From: Isoetes taiwanensis
Lineage: Eukaryota > Streptophyta > Lycopodiopsida > Isoetales > Isoetaceae
Direction: 5' to 3'
DNA length: 64,000 nucleotides
Assembly (NCBI GenBank): GCA_021234155.1
Contig: JAJEKV010000028.1
Span: forward strand, 10,058,134 to 10,122,133
Under the pieces are notes generated by a model. That model saw only the letters and a program-made list of their open reading frames with translations. It ran no database searches and was not told the origin of the DNA. Below are positions 41,873 through 54,328 of the stretch, one piece after another. Positions within the stretch are counted from its first letter, which is position 1, and every line of letters starts with the position of its first letter. A program made the position numbers and the translations under genes.

Positions 41873-42162
41873 TACATTTGGCCAAATGTAGAATAAGAGA
41901 TGTATCACATTTCAAATACATAACTGTTTTTTCAGTATGTACATAATAACTATATTAAGGAAGTTTTTTTTTTTGGAATTACTTGCCACGTCAATTAAAA
42001 CGCAATCATGAAGCAGATTTCATTCCCGCCGCTCTAACCACTCCAAGAAACGCCTGAACGTTAGGAGAATTTCCCACTTTCTGGCTAAAACTTCGCCCAG
42101 CTCCAGGATTTCCCTCCTTCTTGCCAGAATTCCTCCAGCAAACCTTAAACCATGCAAGAATC

Positions 42163-45100
42163 ATGATGAACAACGAAAAAACAGAAATGGCGCAAGAAGT
42201 TTGCAATATCGGGAATGTGACAAAGAGAATGAAGCGTAAGATTGATGAAATTGTTAAATTTACATATGATCGGGTTCAAGATTTACGTCATGTGCAAAGG
42301 AGAGCTTTAGCAGTGAAAACTGTTCGGGATGAAAGGCTGCACTTCTTTTTTGAACCTACCATTGGAAATCCAGCGAAAGCAATTGTGAAGGATACCATGC
42401 TACAAAATATCCGGGAAGGTCTGCAGGAAGTGAAACAAGCAAATAGCAATGATAAATTAGCAGCTAAGCATTCCCTGTTATCAATGATTGTTGGTGAGAA
42501 TGGAAAACTCAAGCAAAAAGGAGTAGCCTCCACAATTCTTCAAGTGCAAGCAAGAAACCTTACAAAAGCTGCAATTAGAAGAAAGCGCATGTCATTATCA
42601 GCATTAGGGTTTTTTTAGATTAAAAAAGGGCGTTCAAAATATGCCAACTAAGCCAAATGAAAATAAATGAACTGCCAATCAGAAATCAGAGCCTGACGGG
42701 TCCAGTCAGCAAAACTGTGATAACTAACTCATTGGATCACATTTTCTAGCATAACTATTGATAGAAAAGTCCAAATGAGCTCTCGTTTAGTGCAAAAGAT
42801 AGATCTCATTGAGATCGTTCCAACCTTAGATGCTTTGCACATATTTTAATCACTTATGATTGTCAAAACTCCAAAAAATATGATTTTTACCATTTTTTAC
42901 TATCCTACGGGGCTAAAAGATATGCAAACCCACCCAAGGTTGGAAAGATCTCAATGAGATCTATCTATTGCACCAAACAAGAGCTCATTTGGATGTTTCT
43001 ATCAACACTTATGCTAGAAAATGTGATTCAGTGAGTTAGTTATAACTGTTTTGCTGACTGGATTCCAGTTCTGTTTTCTGATTGGTAGCTTAGTCAGCAG
43101 TTCTTAGAAGGCCCTTTTATGATCTCAAAAAATCCCTAATGGTGCTAACATGTGGGCACTGGCAGAAAGGCAACCCAGGGCAGACATGCTTCCGGAATCA
43201 ACCAAACACTTGGTAAATGATTTTTTGTTAACCCACACCAAAACTTCTACCAAGTACAGGGATGAAGAAAAGGACACTTCCAATCCAGTTTTTGGACATG
43301 CACCAGGTCAGTTTTAAGGCACTGACTGAGCTATTCTTAACAGAAAAAGTACTTCGATGTACTTTCAATCACATCCAATGTGGCAGATGGCAGAAAATGT
43401 GCTGAAAGTCAGGCTGTATTTTTATAGTCTCGGTTTCTGTAGTTCCCAAGCGTATGCTAGTACATTCTGAGCTTTCCTGAACTCAAGATACTGTTGAAAG
43501 ATAGGGTTATACATAAAAGTATTTACATGTACTTCCCACGTACATCTATAACACAGTGGCACTGTGTGTGACCTGGTTACATATTGAGTTTTGTATGTAC
43601 ATCTGGAATGCGTTGGAGTACATTTTCTACATATTTATACATATCATGTACATATTATGTACGATGATGTGTTCTAGTAGTTGAATGTATATCAAATCAT
43701 GGCCTGACTGTCATAGAACTAATGCAATGTCTGCAACATCTTTGAATTCGTAAGTAGTTTTAATTTATGTTTTACTTATAATGCTGCTTTTTTCCTTGCA
43801 GAGTGAATTATATGAGATGTTCAAAGATGAACATCCTGAAGTGAAGATTAGCGTCAGAATATTCGAGCTGCTTAAGCCTACGTGTGTGAGAAGGTTGAAA
43901 GAGAGGGACACATGCTGTTGCGTGAAGCATGAACAAGTTGAGCTATACAAAAAAAGCATTTCGCATCCTAAGGAGCAAATTTCATGCCAATTGTACGTGT
44001 TCTTGCGGTGTTTGTGCAGCATATGAGAATGATGGTGTCTGCCAAGCTCCTTCTAAAACATTTCAAAATGTTAGTGCTATGTGGAAAGCTACGGTCTGTG
44101 ACAAGGAAGGTGAAGAGTGGCATAGTTTGGACTGTGTCAAGGGAGAGTGTCAGAGCTGTGGCACTGAAAGTATTCAAATCTGTCATAAGGAGAAAGAGTC
44201 GCATATTGAAAACATTGAATGGCAAGTTTACAAGTACGTGAACGAGCCTTCCAAAGTTGGCACTTCAAGGAGGCTGAAGCTTGTTACTGAAAGCGGGAGT
44301 CCAGGTACATTGCTTGACAAGATGTTTCATCACCTTACAAAGTTCACTATTCACAATTTTTCAGCAAGTTGGCAGAGCAAACAATTCAAGAAATCAGTGC
44401 AAAATTTGAAGGATGATTCTGTTTTGTTAGTAATGGACTTTGCAGAGAACTATACTTTGCAGCCACTCAGGGAGGTTCAGTCCGAGCATTGGAACAATGA
44501 CCAGATAACTATTTTGGTGCACATAACTATGATGAAAGTCAATGACGAGCTGAAAAAAACTGTTCATTTGTATGTTTCCGATGTTATGAAGCATGATGCT
44601 TTCTTTGTTCAGGCTCACTCAAGAAACACCAAACTTGGATGATGCAAAAAGGTTTTGGCCACATCAAATACCATGTCATGTGGTCTGATGGGTGTGCTGC
44701 TCAGTTTAAGTGTTCTCGAGCATTTTATTTGAATGTAGCCCAGTATTATAACAGATATAGAATTAGGATGCAGTGGAATTATTTTGGCTCAGGCCATGGG
44801 AAAGGAGAACATGACGGGCAGGCTGCTTTGGAGAAAAGGTTCCTTGCAGATGAGCAAAGGAAAGAGAATGGTATTCTGATTTTGGATGCCAACTCTGCTT
44901 GCAGTTTGCTCAGACAAAAGAAGTGCAAAATGGACAGAGTCATATGGAAGGTCATGGCAGAAGACATTAACAGGGACCCTCGTTCAGATTGTGAGACATT
45001 GCCTGGTACTCTAGCTATACATTGTGTATCTGCTATTAATCCAGCTGACCCAACACTTGTCATGTATAGATCCCTGTCATGTTTTTGCAATGATTGCTTG

Positions 45101-45619
45101 AATTTCAGATGGGGAGAATGTGAGAATCTCCAGCATTATGGTGCGTGGAAGCTGCACAAACTGGAGCCTAGTTCGGCCCAGGTTGATGAACAAGAAGAGC
45201 TAGTTGGTTTTTATGCAGCTGATGAGCAAGAACTATCCGAAGTACTCCAAATTGGAGACATATTTGCATCTTTTGCTGCTCCAGGGAATCATGAAAATGT
45301 TCCATACTTCGTCCTCCTATGCGTGAAGGAGATGCATACTCTTCAGGAAGATGTGATTGACGACTATGGAAATAGAATGCTTGCTGGTGACAGGGTTATA
45401 GCTTGTCATTACTATCAAATGCTACAAGGCACAAACCACAAGTACAAGTTGTTGGATGACAAAATAGTATTGGTACCAGCTGAATTTGTAATTGGAGCAA
45501 AGTTCACCATGCAGCAGGTCAAGCATAAGTTGAAGGGGGCACGTACAGCATATATGATCACACGAGAGGTGCATGACATGCTTATATCAAGCCTACCTAA
45601 GATTGTTGAGTGCATATGA
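42163..45619 (+). pseudogene. Transposase, DDE/D-like, with C-terminal BAH-like region
   Basis: Coding pieces are 42163-42601 (MNNEKTEMAQEVCNIG...), 43142-43306 (ANMWALAERQPRADMLPE, ending before GTCAGT), 43802 onward after TTCCTTGCAG, and up to 45619. A Cys-rich stretch (CTCSCGVC...CQSCG) precedes the core. The likely acidic residues are in VLLVMDFAENY, WSDGCAAQFKCSRAFY and FGSGHGKGEHDGQ. The SDGxxxQFK and HGKGxxDG motifs are shared by a widespread family of eukaryotic transposase-like proteins. A C-rich CFCNDC...GEC segment follows. The end region (DIFASFAAPGN...DRVIACHYYQML) resembles a BAH-type chromatin module. One-base frameshifts lie in the A7 run at about 43950 and near 44612, and a foldback element splits the first and second pieces. 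Confidence 0.8.
42602..43141. mobile_element. 540-bp foldback MITE inside the transposase gene
   Basis: Arms of about 200 bp pair with roughly 85 percent identity. Examples on the left are CATTAGGGTTTTTTAGATTA, CCAGTCAGCAAAACTGTGAT and TAGATCTCATTGAGATC. The reverse complements on the right are TAATCCC-type, ...AACTGTTTTGCTGACTGG and GATCTCAATGAGATCTA. The centre is about 42870-42900. No coding capacity. It separates two transposase coding segments. Confidence 0.8.
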
Positions 45620-46093
45620 CAAAGTTCTGTACAAAGAAACTTTCATATTTGCCATCATCTTCTGTTAAGTCTAGAAAACTAGTCGATTTCTGCAAGTTCT
45701 TTCTTACTTATTTTTTACTCTAAAGTACATTTTGATACTTCAATTTCAGTATCACACAATATCTTCTGTTTCCAAGCACAATGTAAATCAGAAAGTATAA
45801 AATGTTCATCAACTTTGCATCAAGAAGTTAAACTATTCTGTGAACTTGTTCTGTTATAAAGGATATCAATAGCTTTGTTCTGTGAATAGCTTTTCTTTTG
45901 ATTCATGAAACAAAGCAGAAAGTGCAACATATAGATCGATGTATGGAGACAAAAACTCTTGTATTAGATATCATAACAAGATATACAACCTGTTCACAGG
46001 AGATATGAAGCCAGTATATACAAGTCTGTTGTTCATGTTTTAACATAACATTAAATTACATTCAAAATCTGGCACAGTCGATGTGAGATTGTT

Positions 46094-46757
46094 TCAGTAT
46101 GTTACTTTCTTGCAGCTTTTCCATAGCCCGGACATGCCATCTCTATCCCTGTAGCCATCTGAAATCATTTGCCTCCATACAGCCGTTGTTAGTACGTCGA
46201 TTGGATTGCATAAAGGGTTCTGCTTCATATACTGTTGCAGGTCTGGTGCTAACAACAGGCCCTCTAGCCATGATTTCAAAATTGTCAAGAGACCTGTGTC
46301 TTCCACATCCTTTTCTTGCCATGAAGGTGGGCATATGCAATTTTCGGATGAATTGAAAAGCATCTTGTACTCGGAGTCGTCTACTATTAGTGTGTTACTC
46401 TCATTCCTGTCCGGATACTTCTCGTATATAAACTCAATTGGCTTCAGATACAAAGGTTTATCTTCAAAAGGTGCAATTCGGAAAGGCAGCTCCAAACAGT
46501 TGCTTCCATCAAAGGTGAATCTTAAGTCCCTTATCTGCGTCATTGTGAAGATTTTATCCAATACTCTTGATAGGTTCCATGGAGCTATTGATGACCATAT
46601 TCCTACTTCAAAGTGTTCAAATACAAATTCGAGGAATTCGTCTAGGTGGGGCCTTAAAAACAACTATGTCATAGTTTCCAACTAGCTGATCATCTGCTAC
46701 CAATGTCCTATGTAATTGTTTTGCCAAAACATTATTGATATCAAACACTATCAACAT
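46094..46757 (-). pseudogene. FCP1/SCP-like HAD-superfamily phosphatase ORF carried by the transposon
   Basis: From the ATG at 46757 the frame reads MLIVFDINNVLAKQL (HAD motif I, DxN instead of DxD). After a two-base frame slip in a short T run near 46655 it reads RPHLDEFLEFVFEHFEVGIW followed by SS (motif II). Next come LRFTFDGSNCLEL and then NTLIVDDSEYKMLF (motif III), ending at 46094 with a short basic tail. This is the FCP1-homology fold. A subgroup of plant FCP1-like HAD proteins has Asn at the second motif I position, so a captured host gene is likely. It is intronless here, lies between the transposase and the protease gene, and is downstream of and on the same strand as the latter. 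Its role in the transposon is unknown. The frame slip probably inactivates this copy. Confidence 0.7.
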
Positions 46758-47252
46758 TTTCTGTACACCTGCTATAAAAGAACATGCAATTTATCAATAA
46801 AGTATGGTGGAGTTGAATAAAAAGAAATTTTATTCATTAAAATTCAATGAAAACATGTATGTTTTACAATCGAATAGTGTTTAGCAGTGACAATGGGGAT
46901 AGGCTTTCTCAGCCTCAGTTACTAGTACCAGCTGGTCTAATAATTTCGGGAGCGATGTGAATGTGGTCTAACTCCTGAAGTAATGCTCGGATGAGAACAT
47001 CACGACGATCCTCCATACTTTGGCAAGAACCAGTTTCGGGTAATCTGCAAATGTGACAACCACACTTAGATATTGGAAACTATTTGTTTGCAATACAAAA
47101 GGCATGAGACACTCACATTGGTAGTTTTGCCACACACGATGGTGTCTACAAACTTCTGCATATAAGTTGTAATATAGAGGCCACATGAATCCCCATCTTT
47201 CTGCTGTGGACACTTATGAATCTTCACAACTGGTGAAGGGTTTTGTCCATGC

Positions 47253-47843
47253 TGTTTGGGGTCTGGGTTCGGGAACTCCTGCAAGACAGCCCTCTGTGAG
47301 GACCCTTGGATCAAACAAGAGAATCAGGTAGCTATATCACGGGGGATTTGCAAAAGAACAAAAGGAAGGAAAAAGAGAGAAGACAAAAGAAAAGACAAAT
47401 GAGAACACAATGATGATAATAGAACTCCTTGATATCAATGAGAATACATGAGCTCTCTCAATAGAGAGAAAAACAGAGTGGAGACAAGAACCAAAAACTC
47501 ATCTAGCCCTCGAATGTATATATAGTACAATGGCCTTTGGCCCAATATAGATACTCTGTCAGATCTCGGTGCCGACTCCTGGAAGGAGGCCTGATTTGCA
47601 GGAATGTTGGCGGTGCCTCTTGAGGTGCCTGAAATCATACTGACGCTGACGGCCCGTCACTTGTCTGTTCTCTGCCGCTTCTTTGGCATGGGCATGGCCT
47701 TCTGCGTGGCCTTTTGCTGAGCCTTCTGCTGGGTCTTCTGCGGGGCTTTTGACGGCTGACCTGGACCTGACTGTGGCTCCTTGTTCTTGACCTGGTCTGA
47801 GGTGTGCATGAATAGTCCTATACCAGAACGTACAGGACTAACA
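47253..47843 (-). repeat. 3' LTR of the gypsy element
   Basis: 591 bp. It differs from the right LTR by scattered substitutions and small indels (for example one has an extra GCCTTCTGCGTGGC-type unit near 47697-47730), so the insertion is not brand new. Confidence 0.9.
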
Positions 47844-47864
47844 CTCCCCCTACCAAACAACACT

Positions 47865-50864
47865 CAGGGATGAGAAAAGGGGGAAGAGTCTCTGAAGGTG
47901 GAAACCCAGCAACTTGAAAGTCACCCTGGCGTGTATGAGGGCGGTTGCCAGAGTGATAGTTGGCAATAAGATCTTGTCTTGACGTGAGAGCTTCAGGAGT
48001 GTTGAGACCTATTGCAGGATGAGCGTCAATGAGAAACCCAGAGTGCACCATTTCCTCAAGGGCACGGTGTGCTTCAGCAGGGACAAACTGGCATTCCATG
48101 AGAAGGCAGGTCTGAAGGCCGAAGGCACTGACGCTGGCATTCGGGTTGCAATAATAGATAGGATGTTGTCTGGCAAGAGAACTCAGCAGAAGGCACTTTA
48201 AAGCAACACAAAAACCTGCTTGGCGGAGAATAGATGGATCCCGGGAGGTGGCAGCACGCTCCAAAAAGAGATCAAGGCCAGAGACAACATGAGTGGGCGT
48301 ATGCCAACCATGCTCATTAGGGATGTAGATCAAATTTTCAGTGTGCTCCAAAGTAGCACCATTCTCCCAATTAGAGCGGCAAACAAAGCGTGGATCCCAG
48401 CGGAGATCTGTGGAGATCTGAGGAGGAGTCCACCCAGCATGGCCTTCCAGGACCTTAGTCCAAAAGGGAAGACACCAATCCGAGGTGAGATACCTGGGGC
48501 GTGGTGGTGCACCCAATGAAGCATACGGAGATTGAGCCATGCCCGTGGGCATGGGCTGCTGGGCCTGCTCCCTGAATTCACGAACAAGATCTGCATCAAG
48601 AGCACGGCACCACTGGTCCCAATCAGAGCCTGAGAGCATGTTATAAAGGGGCGGGGAGACCCAACCCGTGGGTATAGTCTGACTGTCCAGAAAGGCACGC
48701 AGCGTGTTGTAGCCACCCAAGTGCTGTAAGTAAACTTGAGCAAACGGGAGGTCCTCAGGATGAGCTAAGTTCTTCCGCACCTTGTGGGTGCGTCTCTGCT
48801 TGCCACAGAGGGAGGTGATGAGCAAGCTCAGGCATGTACCCAGTGCGTAGAGTGTTGGACCGAGCAGGATCCTGTAAATATGGATTGGTTTCTAATAACA
48901 ATCAGTGAGCATGAGGGTTGACTTGAAAAATTCGATGGGCCTCATCTAAGAATTTATCCTGTGTATCGGCCAGATAAAAATCATGAAAGATATAAGCCAT
49001 AGGCTGAACAACACGGAAGATGACCAAATCGGAATCCTCACAGTGGAGTTGATCAAAGACTAATAGGGCACAGAGTAAGCCTTTGTCTTCAATAGAAAGG
49101 TCCGGCCAGATCCGGAGAAAATCCTCGCTGCCCAGGGGCGCATTAAGCTTGCCGTTTGCCGAATACCACTTGAGAAGAAATAGATGGCGTCGAGCAACCA
49201 CATAATCCAGATAACTGGAAGGAGTAAAGAAGTCCGTAGGTATGCAGAGAGCAAGATCAATATATACCTCATGTTGACACTGGGCTTCGTCCGCAGATTG
49301 AACAGCTTGCTGGAGTTGATTCTCCAAGTCTCGGATCTGATTATCTTTATCAGCAAGAAGACGGGACTGATCACGGAACTTCCTGTGAGAGAGCGTGGCC
49401 TGTGAAGATGAAGGCACTTGAGTGGAGCTTTGAAGCCAAAGTGTGACAATTTCTGTATCATCAATGATCTTCTGCTTCTGGGCTTCAAGGAGTTGAGCCT
49501 GGAGAGGCGTGACCTGACTGTGCAGTGTGGAAAGTTGGTCTTCGAGAGAAGTGATGCGCACATTTCGCTCACCAAGTTCTTGGAGCTGGTTGTTGTAATT
49601 CTGAGAGAGCTCCATGTACATGGTTTGGAGATCTGCAAGGAGTTTATCCTTATCCTTGTTGGTAGCCAGTAATTCTCGAATAGTTGACTGTAACTGAGCC
49701 TGTTGATCAGCGAGCAGGCTAGTCTGTTCATGTTCAGTCTTGAGAGCTTCAAGGGCCTGTAAAAGAGCCGCGTGCTTTTGTTGAAGACTATCTTCAAGAG
49801 ATTGAATCTTGATGGTGGCAGCCTGGAAGTCCCTATGAAGTGCTTCCGTGGTCTCCATGTAACCTTGAATTCCGTTCATGAAAATTTCTTGAGAATCTTG
49901 AAGCTTGAGCATGACAGCTTGGACATCCTGTTGGTATTGATAAAGAGTTTGTCTGGACGGTGGATGTGCAGGGCCCGGTTGTCGATTAGACTGTGACGCC
50001 TGAGAAAGATGATGAGAACTGGAGTGTACAGTTTCAGTGGAGGAAGAGGAGACTGTCACAACAGGTTCTTGATGTTGAGCACGATGAGGAGGAGGAGAAG
50101 GCTGGGGATGTGAAGTGTCGACATGAAGGTTTTGGTCAACAGGAATGGGATTGGAGGGCTGTTTGGTGGATGCTCGAGACGTGGTATTTGGATGAGTGGG
50201 GGAACCCTGACTGGGGAGAGGGAGAGAATGACGGAGGATGGCCTGCAGTAGATTCAAGGCTCGAAGAAGGGGTTGCTCGGATGTGATCAATTTCATGAAG
50301 GAGGCGGAGGAACAAAATTTGAGGCCAATCAATAGAATGGGTGGAGTGGATGGCCAAGACAACAATGTTGAAAAACTGCTTATTTATGTGGGTATTCTTG
50401 ATGGAATAACCATAGAACTTTCGCCACAGAAATTTGACAAAAATATCATGGGATTTGGCAATGTTCGTGAGACGATGAGTGTTGGCCTGATAAGGAAGTT
50501 GGCCATACTTGGTGACATCCTGTTCCTGTAAAGCAGCCCAAGACAAAGAAGGCCTGCGAAGAGGTAAATGGAATACCTGAGAAAGAAGACCTGGAGTGAA
50601 TAAAATATCTGTCTGATCGACTCTGGTGGCATAGCCCGCTGTGGTGTTGACTATGTTAGCAACAAACTGCCTGAGTTGAGGCGGATTTGGGGCAGGGAGT
50701 TCCTGCCTAGAGAATTCATACAGCCCGTGGCGTTCTGCAACTTCTCGACTGGGACCTTCCAGGGCATCACGAAAAGTAGGAGTGGAAAAAGTAACAGACT
50801 CAAAAAGAGCTGGATCCCTGGGAGCAGCAACCTGAAGAGTAGGGAATTTTGGTGAAACAGCCAT
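47865..50864 (-). pseudogene. Extra coding region of the gypsy element (long coiled-coil protein)
   Basis: It starts at the ATG at 50864 (MAVSPKFPTLQVAAP). The frame changes near 50290, runs on through a Pro/Ser/His-rich linker (about 50000-50250) and a long Gln/Leu-rich coiled coil (about 49270-49920), stops at 48902, and resumes in the 48825-47865 frame (AHPEDLPFAQVYLQHLGGYN onward). The product would be near 1000 residues before decay. It sits where envelope-like or other additional ORFs lie in some plant LTR elements. However, the coding part has no signal peptide or membrane segment, so an envelope is unlikely. Function unknown. Confidence 0.6.
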
Positions 50865-51748
50865 GGCAAGAAACGAAAGAAGGAAGCGCGAGAGCAGATT
50901 GAAGGAAGCCGGAGGGCGGAGAGCGGAAGACGAAAACAAAGTAAGGCGAAAAGGCGTTATGGCACACGGCTGTGGCGAAGCGGCATGACGAAAGGGAAAA
51001 GGAGTCGTTGATGGGGCCAGATGGCAACAGATCAGAAAAGAGCGCTTGAGAGGCAAAATTTTGGCTGAGTCCCCGAGTAGTGAAGGAAAGACCAATGAAC
51101 GGTGGAGATGGAACGTGAATGAACGGTAGGATGTGACAGCTAGACGAAGGTACAAATAATAATGACAGACGGGTGTGAAAAGAAGGAAGAACATTTAATA
51201 CAGGCAACTCGAAGTGGGATATCATAAAAAGGAATTGTCAGACAGTACCATGGCTAGATATGCGGCGGGAGAAGAGATTCTAGATTTAGAAATAGCCTTG
51301 CATTGCAACCACCTGTTTTGATTGGTCCACGTCGGCAGAGCTCCAAGCAGTTGGGCTATATAAGACGAGCAGTGGGTGAAGCGGAGACACCAGTTTGCAG
51401 CGATGGAGCAGGAGTATACTATGCCGCGAAACTGCCAAGAGTGGGTAACCTGTAAGATGAACGCCCTCGACCTCTGGAAATGCCGCAATTGCGGTACCCT
51501 ATGGACGGCTGGTGTGGTGGGATGGCTGAGCATCCCGATCCGTTAACAAACGCTATGGAGGTGGTGTTGCATCTGCGCTGGGATCCTGAGCAAAACCTCT
51601 ACCATGTCCTCCGTATAACCTCTGCTCCAAACCCGGAGTAGGGGGACTGTTTACCTTAGGATTTTTTAAATAGGGCTCTGCCCATAGCGGATATATATGG
51701 GCAATGCCCACTTTTGTTTTGCGCCACTAATATAATATAAATATGCTT

Positions 51749-54297
51749 CTAGTCACTTTGTTCTGTTTCTGAATGTTGTTGTTGATCTTCTGAAGGAACT
51801 GTGGTAGCTTCTGTATGAAATTGTTTTAGTAAAAAACCATTAACCAGTGTAGGTAATGGAGTGCCATCTAATTCTGCCAGTTTGAAAACACTGGGTTGCA
51901 CTACTTGAATAATTTGATATGGAACCAACCAGCGAAACTTTAATTTACCCAAAAAATTTTTATAACGAGAGTCATAAAGCAGAACCAAATCACCTTCTGA
52001 AAGGTTTTGGCTTTAAGATGTTTGTCATGCAACGATTTCTGCAACTGTTGGCCATGAAGAACACGAATATAAGCATCTCTCCTAAGTTCATCTAACTGTT
52101 CGAGTTGATAAACCCTTTCTGTAAGAGCTGCATGTGGATTATGTGCTGTAGCAAGTTGGAAATGGAGAGTCGGAAGGATATATTCAAAGGGCACACAGCT
52201 GATTTTAGCAGGATCCGTGATGATGCCTTCTTTACTAACCACATGACCCAAAAGAACACCGGAGGTGACGCAAAAGGTGCATTTCTCAGGATTTAGACTG
52301 ATGCCAGACTCATCACATTTCTGAAAGACCAGCTCTAACTTCTCCAAGTGATCATCCATGGAGGTTATCCTTCATATAGTCTTGAAAGACCGAAAGCATG
52401 ATGCGCTGGAACGTGAATGGAGAGTTTGATAAACCAAAAGGAACCACCTTATAGGCAAAAGTGCCCCACGGGGTGGGATCTTCTGGCTTGATAAAAATTT
52501 GATTGTACCCTGAAAAGCCATCCATGAAAGAGTACATCTCATGACCAGCAACTTCTTCAAGAACCTGGTCTGTGAAGGGAAGCGGAAAGTGATCACGCTC
52601 CGTGGCCTGATTGAGTTTGCGGTAGTCCACACAAACGCGGATCTTACCATTGTGCTTGAGAGCAATGACGATGGGACTCACCCATTCAGAGTGTTTGACC
52701 TCATAAATCAAGCCAGCAGCTAAAAGTTTGTCAATTTCGGCCTTGACACAGTCTCGATAGTTTGGGTTGAGCCTGTACTGTCGTTGCTAGATTGGGCATG
52801 CGTCAGGTTTGGTAGGAATGGTGAGTTCCCCCAATTCCTTTTTGATACCTCTAAGGTCTTTGTAGCTCCAAGCAAAAATATGTTTGAATTTTTTGAACAG
52901 CGTCACAGCGCGTGCTTTATAAGTGGGTGGAAGATTAGCAGCTAGGCGGACGGGTTGATTGTTACCAATGTCCACGATTTCCACCTCAGGAGTTTGGATA
53001 TGTGGAACAACCTCCGTGTCCTGAACATGATGAGCAGGAGGGTGAAGCATGACAGGAGAAGCAGCATTTTGAGTAGTGAAGAAAAGGGGCTGCTGAGTGT
53101 CATCTAGCAATGGTTGCTTCATGACGGCATGAACATCCACTGTCTCTCGAGGAATTTTCGTGTCCGAAAAGTGGTCAAGACGTTGAATTCGATTACAAGG
53201 AGCCAGGTAAGGGTCAAGCAGGGCGGCCACAGCCTGATCCTGATCCAACTCATCTCACCCCAAGGATCAGCATACTCAGGGTAGGATGAGAGAGGTAGAC
53301 TCGCGGGTGGAGCCTGAACATGATAGATATTTTGTGCTTCTTCAGAATCAGTGTCTGAGATTAATGGTCCGGCATTCTCAACAGAGATCAATTTTCCAGT
53401 TTCCAAATCCATAGTGGCATTAAGATGTCCATCTGTAATGACAAGTTGGTCTGTGGCCCAGTAATGAATACTTTTAGCCTGGCGGAGAAAATGTCTGCCT
53501 ACAAGCATTTCATAGTCACCTGGATCTTCTCCAGCTTTCCAAACCCCAAATTCCAAGGGGAATTTGAGATCATCAATGCTGATGTGGAGGAGAGAAGTGA
53601 CGCCTTGAGGTCGTGTGATATGGTCATTGGCCAACTTGATGTCATAGGGGGCACGGTATAGTTGTTTGATCCTCAATTGTTTCCTGAGCTTATCAGTAAT
53701 AAGATTGACTGCACTGCCTCCATCAATTTGAACATGATTGATGTGGTGATTGCCCACCGTGGCATGCACCGTGGGAGTGGATGTTGCCACAGCTCCAACC
53801 AGATTAGTGGGAAGAGGCAACTGATTTATGAGAGCAGGACAGAGTTTCAAAATGGTGGCTAGGCTCAAAGGAATCTTGATCTTGGCAAGTTCTTCTTGAA
53901 GTTCCAATGGAACGTGAGAAAATGGATGAGCAGGATCCAAAGGAGCAGGAGTCTGTGGTAAAGAAGCGGAAACCTCTTTGAGAAGCTCCACCTCTGCAGC
54001 AATATTTAGATACGGCTGAGACCGTGTAGTTGTAGAGGACGATGGTGCCTCCTGACACTGCTGAGCTCGAGTTGTGGCATAAACATTTGCCAGTGTGCGG
54101 CCTTCCGCAGCCTGCATGAGTTTGAGAATACTCTGTCTCACCTTGGGCATGACGTGTGGCATGAGTTTATCTAGGTCAGGCGCGAAATGAACTTTTTTGT
54201 CATCTTCATGTGGTACCGTCTCTACAGCAAAAGCTGGTTGCGTGTCATAAGGGATGATGGTCAAGGGTCGTGAAGCCCGGGTCTGGCGTGAAACCAA
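51749..54297 (-). pseudogene. Gypsy protease, partial reverse transcriptase and integrase C-terminus
   Basis: The protease motif is QIDGGSAVNLI, with VGRHFLRQA downstream. Reverse transcriptase starts at FAWSYKDLRGI, then IRVCVDYRKLN, YSFMDGFSGYNQI and FGLSNSPFTFQRIM. The stretch that should carry YxDD is missing between KDNLHG and LEKLELVFQKC. After GIITDPAKI the frame jumps directly to an integrase tail (LDELRRDAYIRVLHGQQL, then the GDLVLLYDSRYKNFLGKLKF block and VNGFLLKQFH). RNase H and the integrase catalytic core are therefore deleted at about 52205. Several frame changes also occur. Confidence 0.85.
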
Positions 54298-54328
54298 ACC
54301 AACCCATTTGACGGCTGCACCGGAGGGT

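Noticed and set aside
46094-46915. FCP1-like region as the C-terminal part of the protease gene
   Set aside because: The protease frame ends with a normal stop at 46915, and the phosphatase region has its own ATG at 46757, so separate genes are the simpler reading. Transcripts could change this.
50864-51194. Envelope-type signal peptide at the start of the extra gypsy ORF
   Set aside because: The hydrophobic stretch lies before the likely ATG at 50864 in a low-quality part of the frame, and the coding part itself has no membrane segment.
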